Below are positions 24,986 to 31,350 of a stretch of 64,000 nucleotides of DNA, in pieces. Made by a program: the position numbers and the translations under genes. The notes beneath the pieces were generated by a model. It made no database searches and had not been told where the DNA came from. It saw only the letters and a program-made list of their open reading frames with translations. Position 1 is the first letter of the stretch. Every line of letters begins with the position of its first letter. The DNA is from Aminomonas paucivorans DSM 12260 (GTDB taxonomy: Bacteria > Synergistota > Synergistia > Synergistales > Synergistaceae): NCBI RefSeq assembly GCF_000165795.1, contig NZ_CM001022.1, positions 372,001 through 436,000 on the forward strand. Reading direction: 5' to 3'.

Positions 24986-25990
24986 TCAGAGGGGGGAGGC
25001 TTCGGGGCGCTCGGGCTTGGGGTCCCGGGAGAGGAGGTCCTCCATGAGTAGCCTCGGGGAGGCCCCCTCGAAGAGGACCCGGTGGACCCCCCAGGCGATG
25101 GGGAGGTCCAATCCCAGGCGTTCGCCGTGGCGCACCACCGCCTGCACCGTGAAGGCTCCCTCCGCCACCTGTCCCAACTCCGCGCGGGCTTCCTCCAGGG
25201 TCTTTCCCGCCCCCACCGCCAGCCCCAGGCGCAGGTTCCGGGAGTGGAGGCTGTAGCAGGTGGCCAGGAGGTCTCCCACCCCCGCCAGCCCCGACAGGGT
25301 CAGGGGGTCCGCCCCGAGGCGCACCGCCACCCGGGTCATCTCCGCCAGTCCCCGGGTGGCCAGGGCCGCCAGAGCGTTGTCCCCCAGGCCCATGGCCCGG
25401 GCGATGCCCGCCGCCACGGCCACCACGTTCTTCAGGGCGCCTCCCGCCTCGGTCCCCACCACGTCCTCCCCCGTGTAGACCCGAAAGCGCGGTCCGTTAA
25501 GCAGGTCCTGCCAGGCCCGGGCCTCTTCGAGGTCACGGGAGGCCGCCACCACCGCCGTGGGCAGCCCCAGGGCCACCTCCTCCGCGTGGCTGGGGCCGGA
25601 GAGGACCGAGTAGGGGTCTTTCGGGCGCAGGGACGCCACCACCCGGTGCACCAGGTCTCCCGTGGCGATCTCCAGTCCCTTGGCGAGGTTCAGCCATCGC
25701 TTCGGCCCCGCCGAGGGGGGCAGGGACTCCAGGAGGGGGCGAACCGACTGGGTGGGCACCGCCAGGATGACCCGCTCCGTCCCCGCCAGGGCCTCCTCCA
25801 GGTTCGCCGTGCCTCGGACGTCCTGGTGGAGCAGCAGTCCCTTCAGGTAGTGGGGGTTGCGTCCGGAGGCGCCGATGAGCCGGGCCTGCTCCTCCCGGCG
25901 GCACCAGAGCCGCACGGGGATGCCCCCCTGGGCGATCAGATGGGCCACTGCGGTTCCCCAGCTTCCCGCTCCCAACACGCAGACTTCCAT
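24986..25990 (-). CDS. gpsA: Glycerol-3-phosphate dehydrogenase [NAD(P)+]
   Basis: Reduces dihydroxyacetone phosphate to sn-glycerol-3-phosphate for phospholipid synthesis. The 334-residue protein begins with the dinucleotide fold VLGAGSWGTAVA (residues 5-16), has the NLAKGLE and LSGPSHAEEVA motifs, the catalytic lysine in GALKNVVAVAAG, and LAGVGDLLATC. All are typical of GpsA, and length is normal. It is transcribed alone, divergent from queT, and convergent with carB. The last dozen residues are a proline/charge-rich tail. Confidence 0.96.
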   Translation of the reverse strand: MEVCVLGAGSWGTAVAHLIAQGGIPVRLWCRREEQARLIGASGRNPHYLKGLLLHQDVRGTANLEEALAGTERVILAVPTQSVRPLLESLPPSAGPKRWLNLAKGLEIATGDLVHRVVASLRPKDPYSVLSGPSHAEEVALGLPTAVVAASRDLEEARAWQDLLNGPRFRVYTGEDVVGTEAGGALKNVVAVAAGIARAMGLGDNALAALATRGLAEMTRVAVRLGADPLTLSGLAGVGDLLATCYSLHSRNLRLGLAVGAGKTLEEARAELGQVAEGAFTVQAVVRHGERLGLDLPIAWGVHRVLFEGASPRLLMEDLLSRDPKPERPEASPL

Positions 25991-26042
25991 GGGGTTCCCT
26001 CCTTCGGGCGAAGCCCGCGCCCCGTGGGGCGGCGGGTCCGTC

Positions 26043-26048
26043 TATAAT
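26043..26048 (+). promoter_or_regulatory. -10 box (TATAAT) upstream of queT
   Basis: A perfect TATAAT with no recognisable -35 partner, giving a leader of about 45 bases before the GTG start. Confidence 0.4.
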
Positions 26049-26096
26049 ACCCCAGAGGGTCTCGCACGGTCGGGGCCCCGGAAGGGAGGCGTTCCC

Positions 26097-26570
26097 GTGG
26101 TCCTTCGCATCGTGCGGGCCGGGCTGGTGGCGGCCCTTTACGTGGCCCTGGTGCTGGCCTTCGCCCCCCTCTCCTTCGGGGCGGTGCAGTTTCGGGTGGC
26201 GGAGGTGCTCACCCTGCTGCCCTTCCTCTGGCCCGAGGCGGTATGGGGGCTGGGGGTGGGGTGTGTCCTGTCGAACCTCTTCGGAGGGTTCGGGTTGGTG
26301 GACGTGCTCTTCGGAAGCCTTGCCACTCTGGCGGCGGCGTGGCTTTCCTCCCGGGCCCGAACCCTGGTGGGGGCGGCGATCCCCCCGGTGGTGGTGAACG
26401 GTCTGGTGGTGGGGGGCTACCTGTCCTGGCTGACCCAGACCCCCTGGTATCTCTCCATCCCCTACGTGGCTCTGGGGGAGGCGGGGGTGTGCTTCGCCCT
26501 GGGGATCCCCCTGTTCCGATGGCTGGGGCGCTTCGAGGTTTTCCGAAAAGAGGGACCCAAGACCTCTTGA
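26097..26570 (+). CDS. queT: Queuosine-precursor ECF transporter S-component QueT
   Basis: A 157-residue membrane protein with about five hydrophobic segments, matching the QueT family of ECF S-components that import preQ0/preQ1-type precursors for queuosine in tRNA. Landmarks are LVAALYVALVLAFAPLSFGAVQFRVAEVL, the WGLGVGCVLSNLFGG motif and IPPVVVNGLVVGGYL. The start is GTG with GGGAGG 7 bases upstream. I checked the short leader for a preQ1 riboswitch and found none. No queuosine biosynthesis genes are adjacent. Confidence 0.9.
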   Translation: MVLRIVRAGLVAALYVALVLAFAPLSFGAVQFRVAEVLTLLPFLWPEAVWGLGVGCVLSNLFGGFGLVDVLFGSLATLAAAWLSSRARTLVGAAIPPVVVNGLVVGGYLSWLTQTPWYLSIPYVALGEAGVCFALGIPLFRWLGRFEVFRKEGPKTS

Positions 26571-26694
26571 AGGAACCTTAAGGTTGGTGGAAACTGATAC
26601 GAGCTGTTGCGTCGTCGACCCCGGGCCCCTCAGGCCCGGCCCTGGTCGTTTTGACCCATGGAGGAATCGCACCCCCGGGAGGCCTGCCCAGGAC

Positions 26695-27228
26695 ATGAAA
26701 TGGACCCGACGCCTTGCCGCTTCGCTTCGTCAACGACTCTATCCCGAGGAGTTCCGGCTTCCCGAGGCGGACTTCGGGGAGGAACAGCTGGATCTCCTGG
26801 AGGAGCTGATCCAGATGATCCAGCCTACCCTCTGCCAGGCCGACGCGGCGCAGAAGCAGGACAAGCGCCAGATGGCCCGTTTCCTGGCGGACCTGGGGAC
26901 GGGGATCTGGCGGATCCGCAAGAAGGTGGAAGGGCTGAAGCGGATGCCCAAGGAGCTGAAGGAGGCCCTCTTCGCCCTGGAGAGCACCTGGGATTCCATG
27001 TCCCAGGGAGGGGTGGAGATCGTGGACCACGTGGGGGAGGTCCCCCTGGGGATGGTGCCCCGGGTGGTGCGGACCGAAGACGTCCCCGGCCTGGAGAGGG
27101 AGCAGGTCGTGGAGGCCCTGAGCCCCACCATCCTGCTTCGGGGCGAGGTGGTCCAGGTGGGGGAGGTCGTCCTGGGACGCCCCGCCCCCCTGGTGCCGGT
27201 TCCGGGGGAGGAGGCCTCCCATGGTTGA
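26695..27228 (+). CDS. GrpE-like protein of unknown role
   Basis: A 177-residue cytosolic protein. The N-terminal two thirds are predicted helical (EEQLDLLEELIQMIQ, RQMARFLADLGTGIWRIRKKVEGLK). The C-terminal part (about 108-165) resembles the beta-wing of the DnaK exchange factor GrpE: SQGGVEIVDHVGEVPLG, a variable stretch, then VVEALSPTILLRGEVVQVGEVVLG. No dnaK, dnaJ or hrcA gene is adjacent, so this is likely a specialised relative rather than the housekeeping GrpE. ATG at 26695 has only a weak ribosome site (GGGAGG is 12 bases away). It overlaps the next gene by 8 bp. In the 124-bp gap upstream there is a 12-bp perfect palindrome (AACCTTAAGGTT, 26574-26585). Confidence 0.6.
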   Translation: MKWTRRLAASLRQRLYPEEFRLPEADFGEEQLDLLEELIQMIQPTLCQADAAQKQDKRQMARFLADLGTGIWRIRKKVEGLKRMPKELKEALFALESTWDSMSQGGVEIVDHVGEVPLGMVPRVVRTEDVPGLEREQVVEALSPTILLRGEVVQVGEVVLGRPAPLVPVPGEEASHG

Positions 27229-28195
27229 GCACGTGAGGCACCACCGGGATACCAGCGCCCTGGACCGGCCCCCTCGGGGAGGGATGGGGCAGCATACCGA
27301 GGCGGTGCTGGACGGCTACCAGAAGATCGAGGCCATCGCCTCCCTGGTGGAGTCGGTGATCCTCTGGCGGGGGGCCTACCTGGCCCGGTACGGAAGACTG
27401 GACCAGGCGGAGGCGCTCCTCTTCCGCCTCCTCTTCAAGGAGGGGTCCCGAAACCCCCAGGCCCAGGACCTGTTGGCCCGGGTCTACTTCCAGCAGGGCA
27501 AGACCAGCCAGGCCTTGGACCTGTGGCGCCAGTCCGCGGCGCTGCAGCCCGGCAACCCCGCCCTCAAGCGCACCTTGGCCCTGGCCTCTCTCCTGGAGAA
27601 GGGGCGCAGCCGGGGGGCTCTCCTCTTCGCCCATCGCCTCAAGCTGGCCCTGGGGGCCCTGGTCCTGGGGATCCTCTGCGTAGGCTTGGGCTGGGGGGGC
27701 GTCCAGGGGGTCCGGGCGGTGGACCGGTGGCTGCAGGGTCCCGAGCCTCCCGCCGCGGCTCTGGAAGGGCATTTCACCTGCGACGTGGCCTCCATGGAGC
27801 AGGCCTTCGAGGGGATCTACCCCGTGAGCTTCACCCGACGGCGCATCGGTTCCGGGGCCAACCTGGGACGGCTGGAGGTCATGGTGGAACAGAAGGGGGA
27901 CGAGGTCCGGGCCTTCGGTACCGTGCCCACCCTCTTCCTGCGCTACCAGGTGGAACAGGCCCTTCGGGAGATCCCGGGGGTGCGGCACCTGGACCTGAAG
28001 GACCTGACGGTGGAACGCTCCTACCACGTGAAGAAGGGGGAGAGCCTCTGGGTCATCTCCCGGAAGATCTACGGGGAGGGGCAGTCCTGGACGGTTCTCT
28101 CCCGGTTCAACCAGCTGGATCGCCCCGACCGTCTGAAGGTGGGGCAGAGGCTGGAGCTTCCCCTGGGGGACGAGGAGCTGGTCCCGGATTCCTGA
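27221..28195 (+). CDS. TPR - transmembrane - BON-like - LysM protein
   Basis: A 324-residue bitopic membrane protein. Residues about 55-125 are TPR-like helices (GRLDQAEALLFRLL, NPQAQDLLARVYFQQGKTSQALDLW); a single membrane segment lies at about 140-160. Then comes an exported part with a BON-like alpha/beta region (about 190-265, VRAFGTVPTLFLRYQVEQALREIPGV) and a LysM domain (about 266-313, YHVKKGESLWVISRKIYG). LysM binds peptidoglycan, so the protein probably links a cytoplasmic TPR partner to the cell wall. The GAGGAGG site and overlap with the GrpE-like gene suggest the two act together. The function is unknown. Confidence 0.8.
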   Translation: MVEHVRHHRDTSALDRPPRGGMGQHTEAVLDGYQKIEAIASLVESVILWRGAYLARYGRLDQAEALLFRLLFKEGSRNPQAQDLLARVYFQQGKTSQALDLWRQSAALQPGNPALKRTLALASLLEKGRSRGALLFAHRLKLALGALVLGILCVGLGWGGVQGVRAVDRWLQGPEPPAAALEGHFTCDVASMEQAFEGIYPVSFTRRRIGSGANLGRLEVMVEQKGDEVRAFGTVPTLFLRYQVEQALREIPGVRHLDLKDLTVERSYHVKKGESLWVISRKIYGEGQSWTVLSRFNQLDRPDRLKVGQRLELPLGDEELVPDS

Positions 28196-28238
28196 GGGTT
28201 CCGGGGACGGACGCGCCGGATCAGAGAGGAGAAAGACC

Positions 28239-28496
28239 ATGGCAGGAATCCACCCGATTCGCGCCCTCCGGGGCGGTTGCGGGTTCTACTTCTTTCGGGT
28301 GCTCTTCTGGTGGGGGCTTTTCGTGGCCATGAGCTTCCTGACGAAGCTCTACGCCCCGTCCCTCTCCTTCGACGTGCGTCCCCTGAGCGTCCTGAAGGGA
28401 GTCGTGGCGGTGGCGGAGCTGGCCTTGGCCTACTGGGTGGGCAATACCCTGTGCCGACGGTTTTATCGGAACTACCTGGAGGGCGAGGGTGCCTGA
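28239..28496 (+). CDS. Small membrane protein of unknown function
   Basis: An 85-residue protein with two hydrophobic segments (FYFFRVLFWWGLFVAMSFL and VVAVAELALAYWVGN) and a basic C-terminus (CRRFYRNYLEGEGA). It has no family I recognise. The ATG is preceded by AGAGGAGAAAG, and the gene is followed by a strong terminator, so it closes the operon of the GrpE-like and LysM genes. It may be a membrane partner of the LysM protein; that is inference from position only. Confidence 0.65.
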   Translation: MAGIHPIRALRGGCGFYFFRVLFWWGLFVAMSFLTKLYAPSLSFDVRPLSVLKGVVAVAELALAYWVGNTLCRRFYRNYLEGEGA

Positions 28497-28530
28497 TTCC
28501 CTGAACCTTGAACCTTTGCGGACGACGCGG

Positions 28531-28564
28531 CGGGCCCCTTCCGGGTGGAAGGGGCCCGCGTTTT
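28531..28564 (+). terminator. Intrinsic terminator
   Basis: A 12-bp perfect stem (CGGGCCCCTTCC / GGAAGGGGCCCG) with a GGGT loop, followed by CGTTTT. It ends the plus-strand trio and lies close to the end of the convergent CHASE4 gene. Confidence 0.88.
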
Positions 28565-28576
28565 CTGCTCCCCCCC

Positions 28577-30010
28577 CTACCGGAGGGATCGAGGCCCTTC
28601 GTCGGTCTCTCGGGCGGAAAGGGCCACTTCCTTGGGAGTGCCGTTCCGGTCCCGCACCAGGTTGGCCAGGAAGGCCACGCGGAGGGGGCCCCTCAGGGTG
28701 AGGATGCGGCAGGAAAGGGGGGCCTCCAGGGGCTCTCCCAGGAGGAGACGATGAAGCCCTTCCCGGAAGGTCTCCTGATCCTCCGGGTGCACCAGGTTCC
28801 AGATCGGCCTTCCCGCGGCCTGCTGCCTGGTCCCTCCCACCTGGCGGCGGAATGCCTCGTTGGCGAAGGTGACCTCTCCCTCCAGGCTGCAGAAGAGCAC
28901 CATGTCCCGGATCTGGTCCAAGACCTGCCTCATGATGTCCCGCTGCTCCTGTTCGCTCCGTCCCCGTTCCCGGGCCTGCTCCATCAGGGACTCCACGCCC
29001 CGGCCCACCTGGGCGATCTCGTCGTCCCCTGCGGGACAGGGGGAGGGGACCTGGGGGCTGTTCGGGTCGAAGCGCTGCACCTGGTCCCGGAGGTCCCGAA
29101 GCCTCTGGAGGATGCCCCGCTCCACCCCCAGGAGGAAGCACCCCACCGTCAGGATGCCCGCCCCCAGGATGGACAGGAGGTGGAGCAGAAGGGTCTGGCG
29201 GGTCTGGAGGGCGATCCACCGGGGGAGGTCCACCTTGGCCATCACCGCCACCTCCCCGAAGAGGTCCTTCAGGAGGACGTAGGCGGAGAGGGTGTCGTCG
29301 TTCACCGGCACGATGAGCCGGGTGTCCGTTCGGGATGTGAAGCCGGAGGTGATGAAAGAGAAGTCCACCGGGGGCTGCCCCACGGAGAAGGGGCGGGCGG
29401 ACACGGGAAAGCCCATCTCGGAGCTGATGGAGCGGAGTTCCGAGGCGTCCAGGGGGCGCATCATCACCAGGGTTCCCCGGGAGGGACCCTGGAACTGGCT
29501 GTTCAGAATGGATCGGGCCGCCACCAGGTAGATCCCCTGGGGGGTGACCCAAAGGCCCCGGCGGGATTTCCCCGGGGGGATGTCCTGGAGGGGGCCTCCG
29601 GGCAGCAGCCGCTCCCGAAGGGTTCCCGGGACGGGAAGGGGGCGGTCCAGTTCCCGGTCGAACCCCTTGCCGTAGAGGAGGGTCCCGTCGGGGCGAGCGA
29701 AGAGCAGGTATCCCAACCGGAGGGTGGTGAAGGTCTCCTCCATCAGGTTCTCCTGACGGTACCGTTCGTTCCCGTCGGCCATGAAGGCGTAGGTGGCGTC
29801 CCAGGCAGCCCAGTCCGCACAGGTGGTGTCCAGGTTCTCCAGGCGCAGGGCCAGCACCCGGCCGAGGCGATCCAGGCTCTCCTGGGCCTGTTGGGTCTCC
29901 AGGCGGTAGAGGGTCTTCTGGGTATGGGCCAGGGTAAGGAGGAACAGGACCCCGAAGGAAAGGCACGTGAGAAGCAGCAGACGAAGAAAGGTCTTTTCTC
30001 TCAGGTTCAC
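28577..30010 (-). CDS. CHASE4-HAMP-PAS membrane sensor without output domain
   Basis: About 477 residues. An N-terminal membrane segment (FLRLLLLTCLSFGVLFLLTL) is followed by a periplasmic CHASE4 domain, recognised by DTTCADWAAWDATYAFM, then a second segment (LLLHLLSILGAGILTVGCFLL), a HAMP linker and a PAS domain (MVLFCSLEGEVTFANEAF). It stops there: no kinase, GGDEF, EAL or chemotaxis domain follows. It may signal by binding a partner. I prefer a GTG start at 30010 (GGGGGG 7 bases upstream); a GTG at 30076 is too close to a TACAAT-like -10 box (about 30087-30092) to have a leader. It is divergent from the binding-protein gene. Confidence 0.82.
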   Translation of the reverse strand: MNLREKTFLRLLLLTCLSFGVLFLLTLAHTQKTLYRLETQQAQESLDRLGRVLALRLENLDTTCADWAAWDATYAFMADGNERYRQENLMEETFTTLRLGYLLFARPDGTLLYGKGFDRELDRPLPVPGTLRERLLPGGPLQDIPPGKSRRGLWVTPQGIYLVAARSILNSQFQGPSRGTLVMMRPLDASELRSISSEMGFPVSARPFSVGQPPVDFSFITSGFTSRTDTRLIVPVNDDTLSAYVLLKDLFGEVAVMAKVDLPRWIALQTRQTLLLHLLSILGAGILTVGCFLLGVERGILQRLRDLRDQVQRFDPNSPQVPSPCPAGDDEIAQVGRGVESLMEQARERGRSEQEQRDIMRQVLDQIRDMVLFCSLEGEVTFANEAFRRQVGGTRQQAAGRPIWNLVHPEDQETFREGLHRLLLGEPLEAPLSCRILTLRGPLRVAFLANLVRDRNGTPKEVALSARETDEGPRSLR

Positions 30011-30154
30011 CTCATCGCCCCCCTGGCGAGTCCTGGAGATGCGCTTCTTGCGTCGGGCGTACGGCGGAAACCCCACCGCTTAAGATTGTAGCATCTCCTT
30101 GCCCCCTTGGCCTGTCCCCGCGGCAGCGCCTTCCCTTTTCCCCAGTTCATTCTC

Positions 30155-30160
30155 TATAAT
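30155..30160 (+). promoter_or_regulatory. -10 box (TATAAT) upstream of the binding-protein/GGDEF operon
   Basis: A perfect TATAAT 18 bases before the ATG at 30178, so the leader would be very short. The -35 region is poor. Confidence 0.4.
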
Positions 30161-30177
30161 GGTTCCGGGTGATCGCC

Positions 30178-31350
30178 ATGATAAAGCGTTTGAAAGCTAC
30201 AACGGGACCTGCCCCCTTCCCCGTCTCGGCCGTTTCGGTGGGGACCTCCCTTCGTCGTGTGCTCTGGCTTTGTCTGTGTCTGCTCCTGGCGATCCCCTGC
30301 CGTTGCTGGGGGGGGGAGATCCTGGTGGGGGTGGTGGGGTCCTTCTCGGGGCGCTACGGCACCCTGGGGGTCACGTCGGCCCAGGGGGCGATCCTGGCCC
30401 TGGAGGAGCGCAACGCCCGGGGCGGGGTCCGGGGGGACAAGGTCCGGGTCCTTCTGGGGGACGACGGGGGGCGACCGGATCGGGCCGCGTCGGTGGACCA
30501 GGCCCTGCTGGACCGGGGGGTGCGGGTCTTTCTGGGGCACACCATCACCCAGACCACCGCGGCGGTCCTTCCCCTCCTGAATCGCTCGGGCTGCCTGCTC
30601 TTGAGCGCCACGGTCTCCAGCCCCGTCCTCTCGGGGAAGGAGGACGCCCTGATCCGGATCGTCCCGGGGTCCACCGGAGCCGCCTCGGATCTGGCGCGGG
30701 TGGGGCTGCGCCGGGGATTGCGCCGGGTCGCCTGCGTCTGGGACCGGGGGAACGCGGTCTACGCCCTTCCCTGGCAGGAGGACTTCTTCCGGGAGCTTCG
30801 CCAGGGCGGGGGGACCCCCCTGGCGTGCCTCTCCTTCCTCAAGGACGAGAAGACCTCCTTCGACGACCTGGCCCGGGAGATCCTGCGTCCCCAGACCGAC
30901 GGCGTCCTCCTGGTGGCCCGGCCCCTGGATACGGCCCTGCTGGCCCAGCGGCTGCGCCTCCAGGGGTACCGGGGGGGCATCCTGTGCGCCACCTGGGGGG
31001 TGGGGCCGGAGCTGATCCCCTATGGAGGACGGGGGGTGGAGGGGCTCCTGTCGGTCCACCTGGCCCATCCCCAGGGGAGGACCCGGGAGGGGGATTTCCC
31101 CCGGCGCTTTCAGGACCGTTTCGGCGTCCCCCCCTCCTGGGCGTCCCTGATGGGCTACGAGGCCGCGTCGGTGCTCCTGGAGGCGCTGGAGGCGGTGGGG
31201 GAGGACCCCCTGGCCCTGCGGCGCTGGATGGTCAACCGGACCTACCGGGGCCTGGAAGGTTCCTTCTCCGTGGACCGCTTCGGGGACGGAGAGCGGGCGA
31301 CCCGGGTCTTCGAGCTGCGGGACGGGGTCTTCCGGGAGGTGTTCCCGTGA
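30178..31350 (+). CDS. Periplasmic amino-acid-type binding protein (receptor ligand-binding family)
   Basis: About 390 residues. A long signal peptide or anchor (RRVLWLCLCLLLAIPCRCWGG) precedes a type-I periplasmic binding fold of the Leu/Ile/Val-binding protein class: ILVGVVGSFSGRYGTLGVTSAQGAILALEERNA at the start of the mature part, then the paired-lobe pattern with GHTITQTTAAVLPLL, LLLSATVSSPVLSG and MGYEAASVLLEALEAVG. No ABC permease or ATPase genes follow. Its stop overlaps the start of a membrane diguanylate cyclase, so it probably serves as a sensor feeding that protein rather than a transporter. A GTG at 30169 is an alternative start. Confidence 0.85.
   Translation: MIKRLKATTGPAPFPVSAVSVGTSLRRVLWLCLCLLLAIPCRCWGGEILVGVVGSFSGRYGTLGVTSAQGAILALEERNARGGVRGDKVRVLLGDDGGRPDRAASVDQALLDRGVRVFLGHTITQTTAAVLPLLNRSGCLLLSATVSSPVLSGKEDALIRIVPGSTGAASDLARVGLRRGLRRVACVWDRGNAVYALPWQEDFFRELRQGGGTPLACLSFLKDEKTSFDDLAREILRPQTDGVLLVARPLDTALLAQRLRLQGYRGGILCATWGVGPELIPYGGRGVEGLLSVHLAHPQGRTREGDFPRRFQDRFGVPPSWASLMGYEAASVLLEALEAVGEDPLALRRWMVNRTYRGLEGSFSVDRFGDGERATRVFELRDGVFREVFP

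Noticed and set aside
26049-26096. preQ1 riboswitch in the queT leader
   Set aside because: The leader is short and GC-rich; I could not find the conserved preQ1 loop or the A-rich tail before the start codon.
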